Below are positions 46,086-54,893 of a stretch of DNA of 64,000 nucleotides, in pieces. The position numbers were made by a program, and so were the translations under genes. Position 1 is the first letter of the stretch. Each line of letters begins with the position of its first letter. The DNA comes from CAVXFL01 sp963761015 (lineage in GTDB: Bacteria > Pseudomonadota > Alphaproteobacteria > Acetobacterales > Acetobacteraceae). The stretch is from positions 558,001 through 622,000 of the forward strand of contig CAVXFL010000009.1 of the NCBI GenBank assembly GCA_963761015.1, read 5' to 3'. The notes below the pieces were generated by a model, which was not told the DNA's origin, searched no databases, and was given only the letters and a program-made list of their open reading frames with translations.

Positions 46086-46616
46086 TCAGGCCGAGGCTTT
46101 CACCTCGATCTTCTTTTGTTGCTTCTGCGCCTCCGCGGTTTTCGGCAGGATGACCGTCAGCACGCCCTTGGTGAACTCGGCGCCGATCTTGTCGCGGTCG
46201 ATCCCCTCGGGAACCGTGAAGGCGCGCTGGAACGAGCCGTAGGACCGCTCGGAGAAATAATAATTCTTCTGCTTGTCCTCCTTCTCCTGCCGCTTCTCGC
46301 CCTTGATCATGAGCGTATCGTCGGCCAGCGTGACCTCGACATCCTTTTCGCTCATGCCCGGCAGTTCCGCGGCGATCCTGTAGCTCGTCTCGTCCTCGCT
46401 GACCTCGACCGCCGGAACGGCCATGGCAAAGGACGGCTCGCCGCGCGAGGGCGGCTCGAAGTCGAACATCCGCCGCAGCGAGGGAAAGCCGAAGCCGCTG
46501 GAAAACCGGTCGAACAGGCGGTCCATCTCGGTGCGGAACGAGCGCCAGTTGTCCGGCACCGACGCGGGCGACGGAGCCGGAGCCGACTTCTTGACCTCGA
46601 CAGGAGTATTCGCCAT
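46086..46616 (-). CDS. Hsp20/alpha-crystallin small heat-shock protein
   Basis: The 176-residue protein has a variable N-terminus with RSFRTEMDRLFDRFSSGFGF and an alpha-crystallin domain containing VPAVEVSEDETSYRIAAELP, a middle DVEVTLADDTLMIKGEKR and the terminal strand FTKGVLTVILPK. It should hold unfolding proteins in oligomers during heat or oxidative stress. GGAG precedes the ATG. The arrangement with chaB and Mn catalase suggests a stress locus. Confidence 0.95.
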   Translation of the reverse strand: MANTPVEVKKSAPAPSPASVPDNWRSFRTEMDRLFDRFSSGFGFPSLRRMFDFEPPSRGEPSFAMAVPAVEVSEDETSYRIAAELPGMSEKDVEVTLADDTLMIKGEKRQEKEDKQKNYYFSERSYGSFQRAFTVPEGIDRDKIGAEFTKGVLTVILPKTAEAQKQQKKIEVKASA

Positions 46617-46873
46617 TGCACATCTCCGATTGCTTGGACGCGGCCCGCCGAGCCGCGTCGGCAAGCCGAACATAAGGCGCGCGAGCGCACCTTGATCCAT
46701 CTCAATCCGCCCGATCGAGCGGCTTTGAGCAGCCGCTCCGGCCCGGCAAGATCACGCGCGGAACGCAAGGGAGATTGGCCGATGGCAGGGGCGACGGCGG
46801 ACAAGGCGCCGGAGCGCGGCGCGGCGCGGCGTTGGCGGCCGGCTTCCACCCGGCCGCGCGCCGGGGCTGAGCC

Positions 46874-47683
46874 ATGACCAGGCTGCTATTCTGGCGCGGA
46901 CCGCGCATTCACGTCGTGGAATTGCACGGCATCCTGGCCGCGCGCGAGGGGGCGCTGAACCTGAAATCCGTCGGGCCCGCGGTCGACCGCGCCTTTCGCT
47001 CGCTCGGCAAGCGCGGCGGCGACGTGGTGCTCGACATCAACAGCCCCGGTGGCTCTCCGGTGCAGTCGGAGCTGATCGGGGCGCTGATCCGCCGCCGCGC
47101 CGAGGAGGCGAAGGCGCGCGTGCACGCGGTCATTCAGGATGTCGGCGCCTCGGGCGGCTACTGGCTCGCTTGCGCGGCCGACCAGATACATGCCAGCGCG
47201 CTCAGCATCGTCGGCTCGATCGGGGTGATCGGCGGCGGCTTCGGCGTCAACGAGCTGATGACCCGGCTCGGCGTGCAGCGGCGCTTGTACACGGCCGGGC
47301 AGAACAAGGCGCGGCTCGACCCGTTCAGCCCGGAGCGGCCGGAGGACGTGGATTTCGCCAAGCGGCTGATGGCCGATATCCACGAGGGCTTCAAGGAGTG
47401 GGTGCGCGCCCGCCGCGCCGGCCGGCTGCGCGGCGACGAGGCGGCGATGTTCGACGGCAGCGTCATGCTCGGCCGGCAGGCGCTCGAGCTTGGGCTGATC
47501 GACCAGTTCAACGACCTCGACAGCCTGGTGCGTGCGCTCGGCGGCCCCAAGGCGCGGGCGCGGGTTTACCGCCCGGTCCGCCGGCGCGGGCTGCTGGCTT
47601 TGCTGCCCCGGCGCGCGGCGGAAAGCCTGGTCGATGCCGCGTTCGACGCGATTGAGGCGCGCCAGTTTCAGATCAGACTGTGA
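46874..47683 (+). CDS. S49 family serine peptidase (SppA/SohB-like)
   Basis: The 269-residue protein has the ClpP-like fold of signal peptide peptidase A. It carries the catalytic Ser in DVGASGGYWLA, the oxyanion SIVGSIGVIGGGFGV and a likely general-base Lys in AGQNKARLDPF. There is no clear signal peptide, so it may be a soluble or peripherally bound short form. It is divergent from hsp20. A 31-codon frame just upstream (about 46782-46877) is too weak to call. Confidence 0.85.
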   Translation: MTRLLFWRGPRIHVVELHGILAAREGALNLKSVGPAVDRAFRSLGKRGGDVVLDINSPGGSPVQSELIGALIRRRAEEAKARVHAVIQDVGASGGYWLACAADQIHASALSIVGSIGVIGGGFGVNELMTRLGVQRRLYTAGQNKARLDPFSPERPEDVDFAKRLMADIHEGFKEWVRARRAGRLRGDEAAMFDGSVMLGRQALELGLIDQFNDLDSLVRALGGPKARARVYRPVRRRGLLALLPRRAAESLVDAAFDAIEARQFQIRL

Positions 47684-47722
47684 ACGTCTGGGCCTGCGCG
47701 GGCCCTTGCCGTCTCGCCCGCG

Positions 47723-48046
47723 TCACCTTGCCGGCGCGCGCGCGAACGGGCTGCCCGGGTCGCCTGCCACCGAGCCGTGGCCGGAGACCCGGGCGCGGAA
47801 GTTGGGCCAGTCCTTGTGGCCCTGCTCGCTGATCCGCATGCCGGGGCCGCCGACCCCGCCGGTCCAGCCGCTCGGGCCGGGCGGACCGCCCACGCAGGAC
47901 TCGTCGATCGTGCCCCAGGGGATATTGGTCACGGCCTGCTCGCATCCCGGGATGCCGCCGCCCGCCCCGCCGCGCGCGGCGACGGCGAGCGAGGTCGTCG
48001 CCATCAACAGTAGCCCCGCCATCGCGCCCTGTAGCAGAATTCGCAT
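47723..48046 (-). CDS. Small secreted Gly/Pro-rich protein (107 aa)
   Basis: A signal peptide (MRILLQGAMAGLLLMATTSL, cut near AVAA) is followed by a Gly/Pro-rich region with two cysteines (PGCEQAVTNIP, DESCVGGPPG) that could form a disulfide, and a polar C-terminus. I do not recognise a family. The ATG at 48046 is preferred over a TTG two codons earlier because GGAGG lies at proper spacing. It is convergent with the S49 peptidase gene. Confidence 0.6.
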   Translation of the reverse strand: MRILLQGAMAGLLLMATTSLAVAARGGAGGGIPGCEQAVTNIPWGTIDESCVGGPPGPSGWTGGVGGPGMRISEQGHKDWPNFRARVSGHGSVAGDPGSPFARAPAR

Positions 48047-48154
48047 CGCCAACCTCCGGGTTCGGTACCTCCCGGCGTTGCCGTAGCCGGCCGCCGGTGC
48101 CGCTATTGGAAGTAGATGAGTCCCGGAACGGCCGACGACAATAACTGCGCCGGC

Positions 48155-48442
48155 TCAGTTGAGCCCGCCCGGCGCGCAGGCGGCGAACAGCGCGTCGAGA
48201 TCGTCGCGCAGCCCCAGCAATTTTGGTTGGAGCAACCGCCCGTGGTCCGGCCGCAGGTCGAGCGCGCGCGCGCAAAGCAGGCCGAACAGCCCATCGAGCC
48301 CCGTGAGATCGAGCCGGTTCCCCGCATCGCGCAGCGCGTGCGCGACGCGCACGACTTCGGCAAGGCTTTCGACCAGCGCCTCCACGTGTTGGCGGGCGGC
48401 GTGCTCGGCCGGCTCGACGGCGAAGATGAGAGGCGCGCTCAT
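48155..48442 (-). CDS. Hypothetical helical protein (95 aa)
   Basis: The product, MSAPLIFAVEPAEHAARQHV onward, is Ala/Leu-rich and predicted to be almost wholly helical, with LVESLAEVVRVAHALRDAGN and LQPKLLGLRDDLDALFAACA. There is no signal peptide or membrane segment. No family is recognised. Codon use matches the neighbours, which together with the clear start supports it as a gene. Confidence 0.45.
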   Translation of the reverse strand: MSAPLIFAVEPAEHAARQHVEALVESLAEVVRVAHALRDAGNRLDLTGLDGLFGLLCARALDLRPDHGRLLQPKLLGLRDDLDALFAACAPGGLN

Positions 48443-48595
48443 GCCTATCCCACGCATGAAGCCCGCGTCGGGTTACGAAAGCCTTTACGTCCGCGTATTC
48501 ACCCCGCGTTTACCGGCGATGCCGTAGGTTGCTCGCCCCGGACCATGCGGCCCCGGCGCGCCGACGCGTGCCCGGCCGGGCAAAGAGGAGGCCCG

Positions 48596-48817
48596 ATGGC
48601 GCAGCGAAGAACCGAGCCGCGGTCGCCGCAACTGATGGACCGGCCCGAGCCGAACGGCCAACCACCCCGAGGTGACCCGGCGGGAATCCGTCCGCGCCCG
48701 CCGGAATCCAACCCGGCTCCGGCCGGGCTCGATTTCAACAATCTCGATTTTAACAATTTGGACATCCTCCAGGCCGCCCGCGGCTTCCTGACGCGGGCCA
48801 TCGCGCTCCTGAAGTGA
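48596..48817 (+). CDS. Small Pro-rich protein with a DFNNL repeat (73 aa)
   Basis: AGGAGG lies seven bases before the ATG, giving good support for translation. The N-terminal 45 residues are Arg/Pro-rich and probably disordered. They are followed by GLDFNNLDFNNLDILQAARG, in which DFNNL occurs twice in tandem, and a C-terminal hydrophobic helix FLTRAIALL. I recognise no family. It lies upstream of the recA promoter region. Confidence 0.5.
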   Translation: MAQRRTEPRSPQLMDRPEPNGQPPRGDPAGIRPRPPESNPAPAGLDFNNLDFNNLDILQAARGFLTRAIALLK

Positions 48818-48840
48818 CCCGGCGTGCCGCGGCATGGTGG

Positions 48841-48860
48841 ATACCGGCTTTCGCCGGTGA
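48841..48860. repeat. Degenerate REP-like hairpin after the DFNNL-repeat gene
   Basis: ACCGGC at 48843-48848 pairs with GCCGGT at 48853-48858 across TTTC, within TGGATACCGGCTTTCGCC. The surrounding bases match the widespread element whose consensus is like TGGATTCCCGCTTTCGCGGG. It lies about 25 bases after the stop codon at 48817 and could serve as a terminator. The 357 bases from 48818 to recA hold this element and the recA control region but no gene. Confidence 0.45.
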
Positions 48861-49008
48861 GGAAGTTCCGGAAGCGGCCCAGGATGGGATTGCCCTGACG
48901 CGTGATGCGTGGCGCCTGACGCCGAATCGGTGGCGGCCACGAGTGCCGGGGAGTACACCGATTTGGCTGCCCCCGAGTCGGAGGCCGCCCGGCCCGCCGT
49001 TCTCATTC

Positions 49009-49023
49009 GAACACAACGCGAAC
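49009..49023 (+). promoter_or_regulatory. Alphaproteobacterial LexA (SOS) box of recA
   Basis: GAAC at 49009-49012 and GAAC at 49020-49023 are separated by exactly seven bases. This is the direct-repeat LexA operator GAAC-N7-GAAC (GTTC-N7-GTTC on the other strand) known from Alphaproteobacteria, in contrast to the palindromic CTGT-N8-ACAG of Escherichia coli. It lies about 150 bases upstream of the recA ATG. Confidence 0.8.
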
Positions 49024-49174
49024 AAATTCTTAACGGGATTTTAGCGATCGGTTGCAATAGTGTTCTCGTCCCCGTTGCGGATGTGTTCGCTGCTGTGAGA
49101 GAGTGGGGCAATCATCGGGCGAGCTGGCAGGCTTCCGAACACCGATGGGTTGATGCTCAGGCAAGGACAGACGG

Positions 49175-50215
<1,041 letters not shown>

Positions 50216-50274
50216 GGCGCGTTGTCAGTGCGGCTTTGTGCCGAGCGGCGCCGGGGCAAACGCTGGTTTCCGCC

Positions 50275-50305
50275 CAGGGCGATAGCGCGTCAGGGCGATA
50301 GCGCG
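50275..50305. repeat. 15-bp unit repeated with 16-bp period after recA
   Basis: CAGGGCGATAGCGCG occurs at 50275-50289 and again at 50291-50305, separated by one base. It lies in the 101-base gap between the convergent recA and serine hydrolase genes and includes no coding sequence. Confidence 0.8.
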
Positions 50306-50316
50306 CCAGCCGCGGC

Positions 50317-51441
50317 TCACTCGATCGCCGCATGCACCAGATTGCTGATCCGGTCCATGCGCGCCGAGTGCCACGGGTCGGGCGCGACAAAATTCGTGAC
50401 ATAGGCGAACGAGACGCCGCTGGTCGGGTCGGCCCAGCAATAGGAGCTGCCGACGCCGCCATGCCCGTAGGTCGCCGGCGCGGCGATGCTGCCCAGTCCG
50501 CGCACGCGCTCGCCCAGGCCGCGCGCGTGCGGCCCCAGCCCGCGATGCATCGGGATGTCGCCCATGTAGCCGTCCGGGCGGTCGCCGGTGAAATCGCGCG
50601 TGACGTATTCGATCATCCGCCGCGAGAACAGGCGCAGCTCGCCGAGGCTGCCGTAGCCCAGCATCATTTGGTAGAAGGCGGCCATTCCCCGCGCCGTGCC
50701 GAAGCCGCCGCCGTGCGGCAGGCCGGCCAGGCGATGCTCGGCGCTGTTGTCGGCCGGGATCTCCGAGCCGGCGGGCACGTGAATATCGGCGCAGCGCTCC
50801 TGCGCCTCGCGCGGCACGCCCACGAACAGTTCATGCGACAGGCCGAGCGGGTCGATCACCCGGTCGCGGATCACGTCGCGGTAGTCCGCGCCGGTGCTGG
50901 CTTCCAGCACCATGGCCAAGGCGAGGTGCGCCGCGCGCGGGTGGTAATGCAGGCGCGAGCCGGGCGGCCATTCCAACCGGAAGTCGCAGACCTCGGCGCG
51001 CATCCTGGCATGGTCCGCCCAGGCTTCACGGCTGACATTGCCGTTCGGGAACCCGGCCTGATGCGTGGCGAGCTGAAAAATGGTGATCTCGTCCTTGCCG
51101 CCCGTGGCGAACTCGGGAAGGTGGTCGGCGACGCGGTCGGTGAAGGAGAGCACGCCGTCCTCGACCAGACTCCAGATCGCCGCCATGGTCAGGACCTTGG
51201 TGTTGGAGAACAGCAGCCAGAGGGTGTCGTCGTCGGCCGCGACCCGGCGCGGCGCCAACCGCGCGTCGCCGTAGGTGCGGTACAGCGCAAGCTTGCCGTT
51301 GCGCGCGAGCGCGATCTGACAGCCCGGATAGCGCGCTTCCGCGATGTGCTGGCGGATCAGCCGGTCCAGATGCTCGAGCGGCTTGCGCGCGAAGCCTAGC
51401 ATGCCGGGGTCGCTGACGGGCAGGGGAAAATCGCTGGCCAT
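50317..51441 (-). CDS. Serine hydrolase of the class C beta-lactamase family
   Basis: The 374-residue cytosolic-type protein has the nucleophile motif SNTK (S-x-x-K), a Tyr-containing motif near RLHYHPRAAHLALAMVL and a C-terminal HGG triad (YGHGGVGSSYCWAD) in place of KTG. The HGG form is typical of esterases and related hydrolases of this fold and argues against beta-lactam resistance. AGGAG precedes the ATG at 51441. No signal peptide is visible. Substrate unknown. Confidence 0.85.
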   Translation of the reverse strand: MASDFPLPVSDPGMLGFARKPLEHLDRLIRQHIAEARYPGCQIALARNGKLALYRTYGDARLAPRRVAADDDTLWLLFSNTKVLTMAAIWSLVEDGVLSFTDRVADHLPEFATGGKDEITIFQLATHQAGFPNGNVSREAWADHARMRAEVCDFRLEWPPGSRLHYHPRAAHLALAMVLEASTGADYRDVIRDRVIDPLGLSHELFVGVPREAQERCADIHVPAGSEIPADNSAEHRLAGLPHGGGFGTARGMAAFYQMMLGYGSLGELRLFSRRMIEYVTRDFTGDRPDGYMGDIPMHRGLGPHARGLGERVRGLGSIAAPATYGHGGVGSSYCWADPTSGVSFAYVTNFVAPDPWHSARMDRISNLVHAAIE

Positions 51442-51533
51442 GGCGCGCACTCCTTTGCGGGACTGCGGCCATCCTAACCCGCCGGCCGCATCCGCCCAAC
51501 CCGGAGCCCAGTCAGGCCGGCAATACGCATGGC

Positions 51534-52419
51534 CTAACGGAGCAGGTCGCGAACCGCTTGAACGACCGTCTCGGGATTCTCGCGTGACAGGAAATGTCCG
51601 GCGAACGGCACCACGCGCCGGTCATAGCGCCCGGTAAAATGCCGTGCATGATCGGCTGATCCTGCCACCGGACCCACGCCGTCCGCCTCGCCATGCAGTA
51701 CCGACGGTCGGTGCCGAAACCGGCGGCCAGGCAGCCAGTTGCTGCTCCAGTGGCTCCATCGTCGGGTCGCCCGGGGCATTGCCGTAGCGATGCCGGTAGG
51801 ATTGGATCGTCACGTCCACGAAATCCGGGTTGTCGAAGCTCGTCGCCGTTGCATCGAACGTGGCGTCATCGAAGCGCCAGTTTGGCGACCACAACCGCCA
51901 CAAGAGCCGGGCGATGTCGCGCCGGTTCCGTGTCAGACCGGCACGGCCGCGTTCGGTGTGGAAATACCACTGGTACCAGAACCGATGCTCCTGCGCGGCC
52001 GGGGCGGGGCGGCCGGCGGCGGCGATGTCCTGGATCGCATAGCCGTTGATCGTCACCAGTGCCCGCACCCGCTCGGGCCACAACGCGGCGACGACGCACG
52101 CGGCCCGTCCGCCCCAGTCATATCCGGCGAGCACCGCCCGAGCGACGCCCAACGCGTCCATGAAGTCGTGAACATCCGCGCCCAATGCGGCCTGCTGACC
52201 CGAGCGTGGCGTCCTTGCATCGAGAAATCGCGTCGGACCGAACCCGCGCAGCCAAGGCACCAGGACGCGACATCCGTCGGCCGCCAATGCCGGGGCCACA
52301 CCGTCAAAATCGTGCGGGTCGGATGGCCAGCCGTGCAGCAGGATGACCGGCACACCGTCGGCGCGACCGCTCTCCTGGTAGGCAATTTCCAAGACGGGCG
52401 TGCGAACGACACGATGCAT
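51534..52419 (-). CDS. Epoxide hydrolase/haloalkane dehalogenase-like alpha/beta hydrolase, frame broken
   Basis: The protein has the oxyanion motif ILLHGWPSDPHDF, an aspartate nucleophile in AGYDWGGRAAC and a cap region with Trp/Tyr residues (YQWYFHTERGRAGLTRNRRD). This is the pattern of epoxide hydrolases and dehalogenases, with Asp in place of the usual Ser. Near 51705 one extra base shifts the frame. The true C-terminus, with HGEADGVGPV and the catalytic His in PFAGHFLSRENPE, lies in the frame that stops at 51534. The span is 886 bases. The corrected length, about 294 residues, is normal. Confidence 0.82.
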
Positions 52420-52660
52420 TGGACCAATAGACCTGAAACAGCGGCAACAGCAAACACCGGAGCCGGGGCGGACCGCGCTGTTTGGAACGCGCCAGCGCGG
52501 GAAATGGCCAGCGGGGGAAACGGATTGTCAGATTTTGGCCGCCTGCCTATGGTCCGGGGCAACATGGCCGGCGGCCGCGGCTTTGACGAAATCCCATAGC
52601 GGGCCGCGGCCTGCCTTCGGCGCGGGTGGAGCCGGGCAGAATATCGGGGAGGAGCGCAGC

Positions 52661-53701
52661 GTGCCGTCCGACGATGTGCAGCTGAACTTACGCGCCGTTG
52701 TCACGGCCGGCCGTCCGGCGAACGCGTTGTCCGGCTGGCTGAGGCGGCTTACCCAAGAACAGATCGTACTCATCACGATGTTGGCTCTCGCCGGCATCTT
52801 CTCGGCAGTCGTGCCGGGATTCGCGTCCGTCAAGAACATCCTCACGCTGCTGAACGGCATCGCCGTGCTCGGCATTCTGTCGCTGGGCGCCGCGATCGTC
52901 ATCATCGGGCGCGGGCTGGACATTTCGCAGATCGCATCGCTGGCGATCGGCGCCGCGCTGGCGGCGGTCGTCATGGGAAGCGGCGGCGGCATCGGCTTGG
53001 GCATTCTCTGCGGCTTCGCGGCGGCGCTCGTCATCGGACTGATCAACGGCATCGTCATCGCGTTCGTCGAAGTGCCGCCGCTGTTCGCAACCTTGGCGAC
53101 GAACTTGCTGATGTTCGGCCTGGCGCAGATTTTTATCGTCGGGTCGACCTTCCTCGTCTACATCCCCGAGAATGCAAAGGCGTTTTTGGTGCTGGGCGGC
53201 ACGATCGGCGGCATCCCGATCCCGGTGATCATCTTCGCCGGCCTGGCGCTGCTGGTGCATTTGTTTCTGAGCCGAACGCGCATCGGGCGTTTCATTTATG
53301 CCCAGGGCGACAACCCGGAGGCGGCGCGGCTGAGCGGCATACCGGTCCGGCCGCTGATCGTCTTGGAATATTCCCTCTCGGCGGTGATCGGCTACGTGGC
53401 GGGTTTGGTGCTGATGGCGATGCTTTCCAGCATCGATACCCAGATCGTCATGGGAACGGAGATGTTCAACGTGATCCTCGTGGCGGTGCTGGGCGGGGTG
53501 AGCCTGGTGGGCGGCCGGGGCAGCGTGTTGAGCGTCATCGCGGGCGGATTGCTGATCGGCGTCATGCTCAACGGCATGACGTTGCTCAACCTGAGCAACG
53601 ACGTGCAGAACATCTTTCGCGGACTGGTGCTTCTGGCCGCCATCGTCGGGGACAACCTGTTGCACCCGAGGGACGAGGAGACCGCGCGACAGGGCGATTG
53701 A
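52661..53701 (+). CDS. Sugar ABC transporter permease (RbsC/AraH family)
   Basis: The 346-residue inner-membrane protein has about ten hydrophobic segments and the BPD_transp_2 motifs IIGRGLDISQIASLAIGAAL and VLGGVSLVGGRGSVLSVIAG. The GTG start follows GGGGAGGAG; upstream codons are not native. It is the first gene of a five-gene importer locus (permease, binding protein, permease-propeller fusion, propeller, ATPase). The upstream gap 52420-52660 should hold the promoter; I could not identify a clear one. Confidence 0.9.
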   Translation: MPSDDVQLNLRAVVTAGRPANALSGWLRRLTQEQIVLITMLALAGIFSAVVPGFASVKNILTLLNGIAVLGILSLGAAIVIIGRGLDISQIASLAIGAALAAVVMGSGGGIGLGILCGFAAALVIGLINGIVIAFVEVPPLFATLATNLLMFGLAQIFIVGSTFLVYIPENAKAFLVLGGTIGGIPIPVIIFAGLALLVHLFLSRTRIGRFIYAQGDNPEAARLSGIPVRPLIVLEYSLSAVIGYVAGLVLMAMLSSIDTQIVMGTEMFNVILVAVLGGVSLVGGRGSVLSVIAGGLLIGVMLNGMTLLNLSNDVQNIFRGLVLLAAIVGDNLLHPRDEETARQGD

Positions 53702-53755
53702 TCGACGGCAACCGCGTGAACACGGTTCGCGTAATTTGGGGGGAGAAAACGTCAA

Positions 53756-54767
53756 ATGAACAGCATCGTCAGTGCGCTGCGGGCGCTGGTTGCGGGCGGC
53801 GTCGTCGCCGGTTTTGCGACGGCAGCCGCGGCCGCGCCGAACATGACAACCCAGCAGCTTCAGCAACAGTTCCAGAAGGACGTCGTCGGCAAGACCGTCG
53901 TTTTCATCCCGGTTTCCTACGCCGTACCGCTGACCCGCATCTGGGGCCAAACCATGGAGCGGGAAAGCAAGGCGCTCGGCATCAAGTTCCAGGTTCGCGA
54001 TCCCAATTTCAACACCGAGCGCGAGGAGCAGTTGCTGTCGAGCATAATCGGCCAGCACCCCGACGTGCTGATCGTGCATAATCCGAACGTGCAGGTGCTG
54101 GCGCCGGCGCTGCGGCGTGCCGAGCAGGCGGGGATCTACGTGATCCAGATCAACATGGCGTCGCGCTACAAGACGGACGCGTTCGTGGGTGTGCAGCCGA
54201 ACCAACTCGGCGCGCGCATGGCCGAAGGGATCGTGAAGGTCTGCGGCGGTTCCGCGGCGTCGCACAAGATCGCGCTCATGGATGGCGAGGTCACGTCGGC
54301 CTACAGCATCGGCATCATGCAGGGCGCCATGTCGGTGTTCAAGAAGCACCCGGAGATCAGCATCGTCAGCAACCAGGCCGCGAACTGGGATTCGAAGACC
54401 GCCCACGACAAGTCGGCCACGGTGCTGCAGGCGCATCCGGATTTGTGCGCGTATATGGGCTGGTGGTCGGGCCAGGACTCCGGAATCGCGCAAGCGGTGA
54501 AGCAGGCCGGCTTGGCGGGGAAGGTCAAGATCTTCACCACCGACGGCGGCGAGCCACCCGCCTGCGACTACGTGCGCCAAGGGCTGTTCTACGAAGACTA
54601 CATATACCCCGCTCCGCTCCAGGCCGACCAGATGATGGCGATGGTCAAGTTCCTGTTGCAGACTCGACATGAAGCCGGGAACGTTCCACGTCGCGCTGTA
54701 CACGCCCGTCTATCCGATCACGAAGCAGACGGTGACGCCGACCTCCTGCACGCCGGTGCAGAAGTAG
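53756..54767 (+). CDS. Periplasmic sugar-binding protein of the ABC importer, frame broken near the 3' end
   Basis: A signal peptide (LVAGGVVAGFATAAAAA) is followed by a type I periplasmic-binding fold (Peripla_BP_4): VVFIPVSYAVPLTRIWGQTM, VLIVHNPNVQVLAPALRRAE and VKIFTTDGGEPPACDYVRQG. The main frame loses sense after FLLQT. One extra C near 54665 hides the true end, DMKPGTFHVALYTPVYPITK through PVQK and a TAG at 54765-54767. The span is 1012 bases. The ligand cannot be predicted, though the RbsB-like class usually binds sugars or polyols. Confidence 0.88.
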
Positions 54768-54893
54768 GCGCAGCCATACCGGGGGCGCCAACGGTGCCCT
54801 CGGGCCGCATCCGCGCGTCGTTGCCGCGGGATGCGGTGCATTTCGGTGGGCTGCGACGCGGCGGATGATCGCGCCGCGAATGGAGGGCGGTAC

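Noticed and set aside
46782..46877. 31-codon frame ending at the S49 peptidase start
   Set aside because: Low-complexity Arg/Ala sequence; too short and without a recognisable feature.
43386..48817. Possible EcfG-type general stress promoters (GGAAC with a CGTT -10)
   Set aside because: I looked before the stress genes and found no convincing pair with proper spacing; a motif scan would be needed.
50317..51441. Beta-lactam resistance function for the serine hydrolase
   Set aside because: The third motif is HGG and not KTG and there is no signal peptide, which fits an esterase-like member of the fold.
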